Shown here one piece after another: positions 27,721-36,342 of a stretch of 64,000 nt of DNA. The stretch is taken from NCBI RefSeq assembly GCF_021538675.1, contig NZ_JAJUKH010000002.1:186001-250000 (forward strand), read 5' to 3'. The number at the start of each line of letters is the position of its first letter. The stretch's first letter is position 1. The notes beneath the pieces were generated by a model that had not been told where the DNA came from, ran no database searches, and worked only from the letters and a program-made list of their open reading frames with translations. Source of the stretch: Paenarthrobacter sp. AR 02 (GTDB lineage Bacteria; Actinomycetota; Actinomycetes; Actinomycetales; Micrococcaceae). The translations under genes and the position numbers were made by a program.

Positions 27721-29795
27721 GCGGCCAGAACCAGCAGAAGAAGCGCGGCTGGGCTGCCAAGGCAGAAGCCGCCAGGAATGCCAAGGCGACAGCCGAGGCC
27801 CAGGTCGCAACCGACGTGCTTGAGGACGAAGACTTCGTAGAGGAGGAATACGTCCCCACAGAGGCTGATGGCGGCATGTTCGGCGACGTTCCGGCCAAGA
27901 AGGCCAAAGCGTTCTGGCCGTCGGCGAAGCGGCTCATGGGCCTGCTGAAACCCGAAAGCGTCGGCGTGTACATCGTGATCGGCCTGGTGGTCGTCTCGGT
28001 GGTCCTGAACGTCATTGCCCCCAAGGTCCTCGGTAGTGCCATGGACGTCATCTTCGGCGGCGTCGTGGGGAAGCAAATCCCGCAGGGCGTCTCCCAGGAA
28101 CAGTTCGTCGAGCTTATGCGCCAGCAGGGCCAAGGCAACTTTGCGGACATGGTCTCCAAGATGGAACTCACCAACGGGATCAACTTCCCCAAGCTGACGT
28201 TCCTGATTTCGATCGTGCTGCTGATGTACTTTGTGGCCAACATCTTCCTTTGGGCACAAGGGTGGCTGCTCAACAGAATCGTCATGCGGGTCATCAAGAA
28301 GCTCCGCAACGACGTCCAGGCGAAGCTCAACAGGCTCCCGCTGAACTACTTCGACACCCGCCAGCGCGGCGACATCCTGTCCCGCGTGACCAACGACGTC
28401 GACAACGTCCAGCAAGGCCTGCAGCAGGCATTCTCCCAGTTGGTCAGCTCCGTGCTGACGGTGCTGGGCATTACGGTCATGATGTTCATCGTCTCCTGGG
28501 AATTGGCGCTGATCGCGTTGATCGCCCTGCCGCTCTCCGGCATCCTGGCAGGCGTCATCGGTGCCCGGAGCCAGAAACTGTTCGCGGCACAGTGGAAGAA
28601 CACCGGCGCTTTGAATGGCCAGATCGAGGAAGCTTTCTCCGGCCACGATCTTGTGAAGGTGTTCGGCCGCGACGCCGACATGCTGGAGCGCTTCGATGAG
28701 AAGAACAACGAACTCTACAAAGCATCGTTCGGTGCCCAGTTCGTCTCGGGCGTGATCTTCCCGGCGATGAACTTCGTGTCCTACCTGTCCTACGTTGGCA
28801 TTGCCGTCGTGGGCGGCCTGCGGGTCGCGTCGGGCTCAATGAGCCTGGGTGACGCCACGGCCTTCATCCAGTACTCGCGTGAATTCACCCAGCCCCTGGG
28901 GCAGATCGCCGGCATGGCCAACATGCTGCAGTCCGGCGTTGCCTCTGCTGAGCGGGTTTTCGAGTTCCTCGATGCCGATGAAGAGATCGAAGAGACCGGC
29001 ACGCGCCACCTGCCGGCCAAGACCGACGGCCACGTTGAATTCGAGCACGTTTCCTTCAGCTACGTGGAGGACAAGCCGTTGATCGAGGACCTCTCCTTCA
29101 GCGCTGAGCCCGGGCACACGGTAGCCATCGTCGGACCAACCGGGGCGGGTAAAACCACACTGGTCAACCTGGTCATGCGTTTCTACGAGCTCAACGCCGG
29201 CCGCATCACACTGGACGGCGTGGACATCAAGGACCTCAGCCGTGCCGAGCTTCGCTCCAAGGTGGGCATGGTGCTGCAGGATGCCTGGCTGTTCGGTGGA
29301 ACCATTTACGACAACATCAAGTACGGCAAGTTGGACGCCACGGAAGAGCAGATCATGGAGGCGGCCAAGGCTACCTACGTGGACCGATTCGTACGTGCCC
29401 TGCCGGACGGTTACCAAACCATCATCGACGAAGAAGGCAGCAACGTCAGCGCCGGTGAAAAGCAGCTCATCACCATCGCGCGCGCGTTCGTGTCCGACCC
29501 GTCCCTGTTGATCCTGGACGAGGCGACAAGCTCTGTGGATACCCGGACCGAGCTGTTGCTGCAGAAAGCCATGGCGGCACTGCGCACTGACCGGACCAGC
29601 TTCGTTATTGCCCACCGGCTCTCCACTATCCGCGACGCCGATACCATCCTGGTCATGGAGAACGGCAAGATCGTGGAGCAAGGCAACCACGCACACCTGC
29701 TCACCCTGCAGGGCGCGTACTACCGGTTGTACATGTCGCAGTTCGCAGGTGAGCAAGAGACCGCGGTGGACGATTCGACGGCGGTGCACAGCTGA
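27717..29795 (+). CDS. ABC exporter half-transporter, catalytic subunit
   Basis: The protein has 692 residues. An Ala/Lys-rich then acidic N-terminal extension of about 55 residues precedes six membrane helices (about 75-370) and the ATPase domain. Walker A is GPTGAGKTTL. Walker B LLILDEATSSVD has the catalytic Glu. The signature is degenerate (NVSAGEKQLI in place of LSGGQ). This is the exact complement of the upstream subunit: its Walker B pairs with the partner's canonical signature to form the active ATP site. The pair is therefore an asymmetric heterodimeric exporter, probably for lipids or toxic compounds. Confidence 0.88.
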   Translation: MSGQNQQKKRGWAAKAEAARNAKATAEAQVATDVLEDEDFVEEEYVPTEADGGMFGDVPAKKAKAFWPSAKRLMGLLKPESVGVYIVIGLVVVSVVLNVIAPKVLGSAMDVIFGGVVGKQIPQGVSQEQFVELMRQQGQGNFADMVSKMELTNGINFPKLTFLISIVLLMYFVANIFLWAQGWLLNRIVMRVIKKLRNDVQAKLNRLPLNYFDTRQRGDILSRVTNDVDNVQQGLQQAFSQLVSSVLTVLGITVMMFIVSWELALIALIALPLSGILAGVIGARSQKLFAAQWKNTGALNGQIEEAFSGHDLVKVFGRDADMLERFDEKNNELYKASFGAQFVSGVIFPAMNFVSYLSYVGIAVVGGLRVASGSMSLGDATAFIQYSREFTQPLGQIAGMANMLQSGVASAERVFEFLDADEEIEETGTRHLPAKTDGHVEFEHVSFSYVEDKPLIEDLSFSAEPGHTVAIVGPTGAGKTTLVNLVMRFYELNAGRITLDGVDIKDLSRAELRSKVGMVLQDAWLFGGTIYDNIKYGKLDATEEQIMEAAKATYVDRFVRALPDGYQTIIDEEGSNVSAGEKQLITIARAFVSDPSLLILDEATSSVDTRTELLLQKAMAALRTDRTSFVIAHRLSTIRDADTILVMENGKIVEQGNHAHLLTLQGAYYRLYMSQFAGEQETAVDDSTAVHS

Positions 29796-29851
29796 GCACG
29801 GAATCGCCGGCTACCGGAGCATCCGCCACGCCCCAGCGCATTGAGGTCCTC

Positions 29852-30277
29852 GTGCCCATGCGTTGGGGCGACATGGACGCCTACGGCCACATCAACAACG
29901 TCCAGATCGTGCGCATGCTCGAGGAAGCCCGTATCGCAGCCTTCGGGCCACCCCGTGGTGCGGGACTCCCCGGGGTTGAGCCACCGGCAGCTCTTTTCAA
30001 CGATGTTGACGAGGGCACCATGACCCTGGTTGTTGAACACAAGGTCCGCTACGTCCGGACGTTGGAATACCGCAATGTTCCGGCCGTCGTGGAGATTTGG
30101 GTGGGCGCCATCAAAGGGGCCAGCTTCGATCTGCATTACGTCATCAAGGACCCGGTCACCGGGGAGGAGTGCGTCAAAGCCAGCACGCACCTGGCCTTCG
30201 TCGCTGAGGCCAGCGGCCGCGTCCTCCGGCTCACTCCTGAACAAAAGGAGCAGCTGGGACGCTACCAGGCTCCCTGA
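29852..30277 (+). CDS. Acyl-CoA thioesterase, hot-dog fold (start uncertain)
   Basis: A 4-hydroxybenzoyl-CoA-thioesterase-like hot-dog protein of 141 residues from the GTG at 29852. RWGDMDAYGHINNV is the family's active-site motif with the catalytic Asp. The preceding beta strand (QRIEVLV) is in frame but lies upstream of this GTG, so the true start is probably further upstream. The open frame reaches back to a CTG at 29792 that overlaps the stop of the ABC gene. No ATG, GTG or TTG exists in that stretch. Function: hydrolysis of an acyl-CoA. Located directly behind the ABC exporter. Confidence 0.75.
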   Translation: MPMRWGDMDAYGHINNVQIVRMLEEARIAAFGPPRGAGLPGVEPPAALFNDVDEGTMTLVVEHKVRYVRTLEYRNVPAVVEIWVGAIKGASFDLHYVIKDPVTGEECVKASTHLAFVAEASGRVLRLTPEQKEQLGRYQAP

Positions 30278-30292
30278 CGTCGAGCACGCGTG

Positions 30293-30321
30293 CGGCCCCC
30301 GGGATACGTTCCCGGGGGCCG
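30293..30321 (+). terminator. GC-rich hairpin after the thioesterase
   Basis: A perfect 12-bp stem (30293-30304 with 30310-30321) with a 5-base loop. Only TTCG follows, so termination may be weak. Confidence 0.5.
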
Positions 30322-30359
30322 TTCGCGTAGGCGAACCCACGGGCACGTAGAGTTTCAGC

Positions 30360-31109
30360 ATGAAACTTGAAATAGCCGTAGTAAGTGCTGCCGGAGCAGG
30401 GATCGCCGCCTCGGAAGGCGCGGACCGCATCGAACTGTGCAGCAGCCTGGAACTTGGTGGCATCACGCCCAGCCAGGGCCTCATGGAAGCCAGCCTGGAA
30501 CACGTCGACGGCCGTTTGGAAATCCACCCGCTGATTCGTTGCAGGCCCGGCGATTTCCGGTATTCCGCCTCGGACGTGGACACCATGGTGCATGAGATCC
30601 GGCACTTGCTGGCCCAAGGTGCGCACGGGGTTGTGGTGGGAGCGCTCACGGGGGCCGGCGAGCTGGATGTCCGCATCCTGCAACGCCTGGCGGACGCCGC
30701 CCGGGACGCCGAATTGACGTTCCACCGGGCCATCGATCAGTCCAAGGACCCGCTGGCCGCCTTGGAGCAGCTCCTCGAACTGGGATTCACGCGGGTCCTC
30801 ACCTCCGGGCACGAAGCCACGGCAGGAGCGGGCCTGCCTACTTTGGCCGCCATGGCAGAACGGGCCGGAGCTGACCTGCAGATCATGGCCGGTGGGGGAT
30901 TGGCGCTGGAGGACATCCCTGCCATGCACAAGGCAGGCCTTTCGGCTGTTCACTTGTCAGCCAAGAGGACTGTCTCCACCCTCGGCGAGGGAACGATTTC
31001 CCTCGGCGCCCAGGATGGCAACGATCCCACGGCCTACACCGTCACCGACCGCGAAACCGTTCGGGCCGCCAAAGCGATGGTCAACGCATTGAACGGCGCC
31101 GAAGCTTAA
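30360..31109 (+). CDS. cutC: Copper homeostasis protein CutC
   Basis: A 249-residue TIM-barrel protein. The N-terminal signature GADRIELCSSLELGGITPS is diagnostic, and HPLIRCRPGDFRYS and FHRAIDQ follow in the expected order. CutC is linked with copper tolerance in Escherichia coli, though its biochemical role is disputed. The start follows the hairpin after the thioesterase by 38 bases. No copper-responsive site was recognised upstream. Confidence 0.9.
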   Translation: MKLEIAVVSAAGAGIAASEGADRIELCSSLELGGITPSQGLMEASLEHVDGRLEIHPLIRCRPGDFRYSASDVDTMVHEIRHLLAQGAHGVVVGALTGAGELDVRILQRLADAARDAELTFHRAIDQSKDPLAALEQLLELGFTRVLTSGHEATAGAGLPTLAAMAERAGADLQIMAGGGLALEDIPAMHKAGLSAVHLSAKRTVSTLGEGTISLGAQDGNDPTAYTVTDRETVRAAKAMVNALNGAEA

Positions 31110-31259
31110 CCAGGCCGCCGCCGTCCAGCCCAGTGCGGGCGAAATTCCAGTGAGTACGCATCGTAATGACCCTTTACAGAGGGTGCCGCACCGCCAATGA
31201 TTGAAGGATTCACCAACTCGGTGAACAGCCCCGGAAGCTACCTTCAGGAGTCCCCAGCG

Positions 31260-34200
31260 ATGCCGCTGCCCTCGCCGGTTTCATCGGCCCCCGCCTACCC
31301 CCTTCCATCTACCAGCAGCAGCCCCGGACATCCGGAGGTGGAGTGCGGCATCGGGGAGTGGGACAAGCTGCTGTACGGAAACCATCGCTTCGTCATCGAG
31401 GTCGGTACAACGCACACCCACACCGAAGGAGCCGAAGCAGCAGGCAGGGCACACCGTGTGGTTCTGCCGTGGCGCCGGCAGGACCCTGAGCCGGCAACCG
31501 TGGAGGTCATTGTTGTCTCGGCGCGCTCCGGGGGCAGGGTCAGGAACCTCACCGTGGAGCAGGCTACGAGGGAGTCGGGAACCCTGGTGTTCGAAGCCAT
31601 CGACGGTGCCGGCATCTACTTCGCCTACTACCTGCCCTACGCAATGCTCGGGAAACCCCATTATCCGCAGGCGCAGTACCTCCCGCGTCGGCCGACCGCG
31701 GACCCGGCGTGGGCGGCCGCCGTCGGGGGTTCTGCGTGGGCGCCGGAACGCCGTCTGCCGCACGCTGAGGTTCTGCGCTACGAGGCGGCCAGTGAGCGGG
31801 ACTCGTTCGCGCCGATGAACTTCACGGCCAGCGCCATCGAACTGGAATCACTCCACGCCCGGCACCCCGGAGAGGCCTTCCTGGTGTTCCCCGAGGACCG
31901 CCTGAACCCTGTTTCCATGCGGGCGGACCTGCCCGCGCACTGGGTGGTCAACGGCCCATCGGACACTTTCCGGACCGCAGCACAACCAGGCGAGGACTAC
32001 GTGGTCCAGCTCGGGTTGTATGCGCAGCGGGACCTGGAAGGGGTCTCAGTTGAGGTCGCGTCAGCATCGGGCGGACACTGCATCAACACCGACGGTGTGG
32101 ACCGACTGGGCCGGCCGTGGCGGAGGAGCCTGGACGTTCCAGCGGGGACGGTACGTGCCTTGTTCGTTGTCCTACCCATCCCGCGGCACGCTGCCGGGAC
32201 CACGCACTACGCGTCGATAACCGTCAGCGCGACGGGACACCCAGCGCGGAATGTCGACGTCGAGCTTGATGTCCTCCCCGAGGAAGAGGCGCACCCGGTG
32301 GTCAGTGCGGGCGGTTTCGGCGACCCCCGCTACCTCCGACGCCTCGCTTGGCTGGATTCGGCCGTGGCACAGGACTCGGAGCTCGTGGCGCCGTTCACCG
32401 CAGTAACGCTCGACGAATCCGCCAGGACCCTCGGAATCCTGGGCAGGACGCTGCAGCTGACGGAATCGGGGCTTCCTGCCCAGGTAACCTCCACGTTCAC
32501 GGCCGCTGTGACGTCAACTGAAGGTCCCGCCGTCGAACTTCTCAGTGCGCCCATCCAGTTGGACGTAGACGGCGTGGAGTGGGCGCATTCGCCGCTTGAG
32601 TTCAAGCGGGAGGGCCCGGCCCGAATCTCGTGGCGTTCCCGGTGGACCGGCCGGGCAGGTCAAAGTACTGCCATGTCGCTCGAGTTGAAGGGCGTTCTCG
32701 ACGCCGACGGAACAGTGACGTACGGCCTGCGCCTCACACCCGGGTCGACGTTCGCAGCGGACGACGTCGGCCTGCAGTTGGGGCTCCATCGGGCTGCGGT
32801 TCCGTTCGCAATGGGTTTGGGCGTGCCGGGCGGACGGCGGCCTGAAACCCTCGATTGGACGTGGGACGTCGCAACGAGGAACCAGGATTCGTTGTGGTTG
32901 GGTGGGGTGAACGCCGGACTCCAACTGGCTTTGCGGGACGGCAGCTACGAGCGTCCGCTCAACACCAATTTCTACCGCGAAAAACCGTTGGTGGAGCCGG
33001 CGTCGTGGGCTAACCGGCAGGGCAACTCGGTCAGGGGCGGGGTGAGCCTTCGGACTTCCGGAGACGACGTAACGGTCCGAGCAGCCAGTGGTGCCCGAAC
33101 CATGGAAGCGGGCCAGCCACTGGACTTTGACTTCCGGCTCCTGCTGACGCCGTTCAAACCCATCGAGGCCGGAAAGCACCTCGGCAAACGCTACTTCCAC
33201 GAGCCAGCAGAACCTTCCGACATCAAAGCTGCCGGAGCTACGGTGGTCAACATCCACCACGCAACAGCACCGGCACCGTACATCAACGACCCCCTGCTCA
33301 GCGTCGAACGGCTGCGGAAGTACGTGGCTGCTTGCCACCAGAACGGGCTCAAGGCCAAGATCTACAACACTGTCCGGGAGCTCACCTTCCACAGCCCGGA
33401 GCTGCTGCCGTTGCTGCAACTAAACCATGAGATCTTCGGCGACGGCCCCGGGGCCGGGCACATCTGGCTTCAGGAACACGCAGGGAGCGGCTACGTTTCC
33501 GCCTGGTTCGCCCCCAACGTCGAGGACATCGCCGTGGTGACCACAGGGGAGTCGCGGTGGGAGAACTTCTACGTGCGCAGCCTGCAGGAACTCGCCCAGG
33601 GAGATGACGGGATCGACGGTATCTACCTGGACGACATCGCCTACGACCGGCATGCCATGGTGCGCGTGCGCAAAGTCCTTGAGAGGGCCTGCGTGGCACG
33701 TGGTGTAGCCGGACCAGAGATCGATCTCCACTCGGCCAATCAGTTCACGGCCCATGACGGCTATGCGTCCTCGGCCAACCTGTACATGGAGCAGCTGCCC
33801 TATGTGGACAGGCTATGGCTGGGGGAGTACTTCGACTACGACAACACCGACCCCGACTACTGGTTGGTCGAACTGTCCGGCATCCCCTTCGGCCTCATGG
33901 GCGAAATGCTGGAAGGCGGCGGCAACCCCTGGCGTGGCATGGTGTTCGGCATGACCGGCCGGGCCCCGGCCGTGGATAACCGTCCGCTCTGGGAGTTCTG
34001 GGCAGCCACCGGCCTGGAAGGCGCGCAGATGCGGGGCTTCTGGGACCCGCAATCACCCGTCCGCACAAGCCATCCGGATGTCCTGGCCACCACTTGGCTC
34101 ACGGAGCGCGGAATGGTTGTGGCGCTCGCATCATGGGCCGGGCAAACTGAGGACGTGACGTTGATATTCGACGACGACGCCCTCACCGCCGGAGCCTCCG

Positions 34201-34331
34201 GCGCCGCTACCACCGGCCGCCGCATCGAAGCGCCGCCAATCCGCGGATACCAACCCGCCGCGGAGTACGCCCCCGGCGAATCCATAACCATCGAGCCGCA
34301 GCGCGGCCTCCTCCTCTGGATCGGATACTGA
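31260..34331 (+). CDS. Large glycoside-hydrolase-like protein (DUF6067 type)
   Basis: A 1,023-residue protein without a signal peptide. The N-terminal 600 residues look like beta-sandwich domains. The region from about 660 (GKRYFHEPAEPSDIKAAGAT) to 960 is a TIM barrel: INDPLLSVERLRKYVAACHQ, GIDGIYLDDIAYDR with acidic residues at a strand end, and DLHSANQF. It resembles DUF6067 and other uncharacterised glycoside-hydrolase-like proteins. I could not assign a substrate. The frame is open from 31197, but the ATG at 31260 has AGGAG 8 bases upstream. It is followed after one base by a DUF5107 protein, and the two probably act on one carbohydrate. Confidence 0.72.
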   Translation: MPLPSPVSSAPAYPLPSTSSSPGHPEVECGIGEWDKLLYGNHRFVIEVGTTHTHTEGAEAAGRAHRVVLPWRRQDPEPATVEVIVVSARSGGRVRNLTVEQATRESGTLVFEAIDGAGIYFAYYLPYAMLGKPHYPQAQYLPRRPTADPAWAAAVGGSAWAPERRLPHAEVLRYEAASERDSFAPMNFTASAIELESLHARHPGEAFLVFPEDRLNPVSMRADLPAHWVVNGPSDTFRTAAQPGEDYVVQLGLYAQRDLEGVSVEVASASGGHCINTDGVDRLGRPWRRSLDVPAGTVRALFVVLPIPRHAAGTTHYASITVSATGHPARNVDVELDVLPEEEAHPVVSAGGFGDPRYLRRLAWLDSAVAQDSELVAPFTAVTLDESARTLGILGRTLQLTESGLPAQVTSTFTAAVTSTEGPAVELLSAPIQLDVDGVEWAHSPLEFKREGPARISWRSRWTGRAGQSTAMSLELKGVLDADGTVTYGLRLTPGSTFAADDVGLQLGLHRAAVPFAMGLGVPGGRRPETLDWTWDVATRNQDSLWLGGVNAGLQLALRDGSYERPLNTNFYREKPLVEPASWANRQGNSVRGGVSLRTSGDDVTVRAASGARTMEAGQPLDFDFRLLLTPFKPIEAGKHLGKRYFHEPAEPSDIKAAGATVVNIHHATAPAPYINDPLLSVERLRKYVAACHQNGLKAKIYNTVRELTFHSPELLPLLQLNHEIFGDGPGAGHIWLQEHAGSGYVSAWFAPNVEDIAVVTTGESRWENFYVRSLQELAQGDDGIDGIYLDDIAYDRHAMVRVRKVLERACVARGVAGPEIDLHSANQFTAHDGYASSANLYMEQLPYVDRLWLGEYFDYDNTDPDYWLVELSGIPFGLMGEMLEGGGNPWRGMVFGMTGRAPAVDNRPLWEFWAATGLEGAQMRGFWDPQSPVRTSHPDVLATTWLTERGMVVALASWAGQTEDVTLIFDDDALTAGASGAATTGRRIEAPPIRGYQPAAEYAPGESITIEPQRGLLLWIGY

Positions 34332-34332
34332 C

Positions 34333-36270
34333 GTGGCACACACCGCAACCTCCAACCTGACCGTCACCACCATCGCGTTGACCATGGCTGAGATCGGCCC
34401 CTTGAATCCCTTGCCTGTGGTCGCCGCCGAACTGGACCAGCCCTACACCGTGGGCGAGGGCATCCCGGAGGAACTCCAGGCCTCGGCCCGGTACGGTCTG
34501 GTGCCCAACGTCTACCCGTACCTGATGCAGGACGGCTACAGCCGGGAGGCGGCACCGAAGGAGCTGCCCGCCGTCGTGCTTGAAAACAGCAAACTGAGGG
34601 TGACGGTCCTTCCGTCGCTGGGCGGCCGCATCTGGGAACTGTTCGACAAAGCCACCGGCAAACAGTTGCTCCACACCCACGACTCCCCGCAATTGGCCAA
34701 TATCGCGCTGCGCAAGGCGTGGTTCGCGGGCGGACTGGAATGGAACATCGGCACCCGTGGCCACTCGCCCACCAGCTGCGATCCTCTGCATACGGCGATC
34801 GTCCACACGCCTGACGGCAAGCACATCCTTCGCATGTGGGAGTACGAACGGCTGCGCGAAGTGGTATTCCAAGTGGACATCTGGCTTCCCGAGGACTCGG
34901 CCGTGGTGTTCGCGGCCGTCCGGCTCCGGAACCCCAACGACCACGACGTCCCCATGTACTGGTGGAGCAACGCAGCCATCCCGGAGACCGAGCGAACCCG
35001 CGTCATCGCCCCGGCCGACGAGGCCTTCGGCAGCGACTACACCACGGACATCACCCGCGTCCGGCCCACCAGCCACGAAGGCTATGACGGAACCTGGCCG
35101 GTCAACAGCCCCCATGCAGCCGACTTCTTCTTCGACATCGACCCCGCCGAGCGGCGCTGGGTGGTAGCAGCAGACGACGACGGCGACGGGCTGGCGATGC
35201 TGTCCACGGGCCTCCTGCGCGGGAAGAAGCTGTTCGTCTGGGGCCAGGGCCAAGGTGGCAAACGGTGGCAGCAGTGGCTCAGCCCCGGAGCAGGGCCCTA
35301 CGCGGAGATCCAAGCGGGCCTGGCGCAGACCCAGTTCGAACACCTGGTGATGCCGGCCGGCGCGGAGTGGGCTTGGGTGGAGGCCTACGGTAACGGGCAT
35401 CTAAATCCGGAGGCCTCGCACGGTGCGGACTGGGGTGCTGCAGTGGCCGACGCAAGCGCCCGCCTGGAAGAGCTGCTGGCCCACGATGAACTTGAGGCCA
35501 TGCTTCCCGCCGCCATCACGAATGCCGACGTCCCGCCGTCGAAAATGCTCCTGCACGGCAGCGGCTGGGGCGTGGTGGAACGGGCCCGGCGACTCAAGGG
35601 AGGAAAGCGCTGGATCGACGAAAGCGGGACACCCTTCGTAGACGAAAGTGTCACGGAGGAGCAGGAACCCTGGCTGGGGCTTCTTCACGGAAAAGCGTTC
35701 GACGGCGCACCCGGTTACGTTGCCGGGGCGGATTGGGAGGAGTTGCTGGCCGGGCAGCACAGCCCGGAGGCGGAGTTCCATCTGGCCACGATGAAGCACG
35801 CTCGGCAGGACCTGGAAGGCGCAAAGGAAGGGTACCGGACAGTCCTTGAGGCCACGGGTGTCCGGCGGCGCACCAAAGCGCTGGCGCACCGCGGACTTGG
35901 CCTTGCCCTGCTCGCGGCCGGCCGCGATGAGGAGGGGCTGTCTGAGCTGCGGGACGGGGTGGAAACCGACTCCTCCAGCGTTGCTTTCCTGTCGGAGGCC
36001 GTCACCCTGGCCATCAGGCACGGCGACCCCATCATGGCACTGGACCTGGCGGAGTCGGCACCAAAGGAGGGGGCCGCCGTCGGACGCTTGACGTTCCTCA
36101 AGGCGCTGGCGCTCGCCAGGGGTGGGCACGCAGCCGAGGCCGCCGCGATACTGCGGGACGGCGTCGAGATTCCGGACCTTCGGGAGGGCGAAGACGCGAT
36201 TGCGGCGCTGTGGGAGGAAGTGTGCCCAGGTGAACCCGTACCGGCGGCGTACCAGTTCGGCATGCACTGA
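34333..36270 (+). CDS. DUF5107 protein with C-terminal TPR-like repeats
   Basis: A 645-residue cytoplasmic protein. The N-terminal half (about 75-400) is a galactose-mutarotase-like beta-sandwich of the DUF5107 family (VTVLPSLGGRIWELFDKATGKQLL, then WFAGGLEWNIGTRGHSPTSC, PMYWWSNAAIPETERTRV). The C-terminal part (about 475-620) contains TPR-like alpha repeats (EGLSELRDGVETDSSSVAFL). DUF5107 proteins sit with sugar transport and hydrolase genes. Their reaction is not established. It starts at GTG 34333, one base after the stop of the hydrolase-like gene. Confidence 0.75.
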   Translation: MAHTATSNLTVTTIALTMAEIGPLNPLPVVAAELDQPYTVGEGIPEELQASARYGLVPNVYPYLMQDGYSREAAPKELPAVVLENSKLRVTVLPSLGGRIWELFDKATGKQLLHTHDSPQLANIALRKAWFAGGLEWNIGTRGHSPTSCDPLHTAIVHTPDGKHILRMWEYERLREVVFQVDIWLPEDSAVVFAAVRLRNPNDHDVPMYWWSNAAIPETERTRVIAPADEAFGSDYTTDITRVRPTSHEGYDGTWPVNSPHAADFFFDIDPAERRWVVAADDDGDGLAMLSTGLLRGKKLFVWGQGQGGKRWQQWLSPGAGPYAEIQAGLAQTQFEHLVMPAGAEWAWVEAYGNGHLNPEASHGADWGAAVADASARLEELLAHDELEAMLPAAITNADVPPSKMLLHGSGWGVVERARRLKGGKRWIDESGTPFVDESVTEEQEPWLGLLHGKAFDGAPGYVAGADWEELLAGQHSPEAEFHLATMKHARQDLEGAKEGYRTVLEATGVRRRTKALAHRGLGLALLAAGRDEEGLSELRDGVETDSSSVAFLSEAVTLAIRHGDPIMALDLAESAPKEGAAVGRLTFLKALALARGGHAAEAAAILRDGVEIPDLREGEDAIAALWEEVCPGEPVPAAYQFGMH

Positions 36271-36342
36271 CGGGAGCGCCGGCCCCGGCCGCGAACCTGT
36301 GGATATCCAGATGCTTGCTTAAGCCAAACAGGGTAAGTTGGC

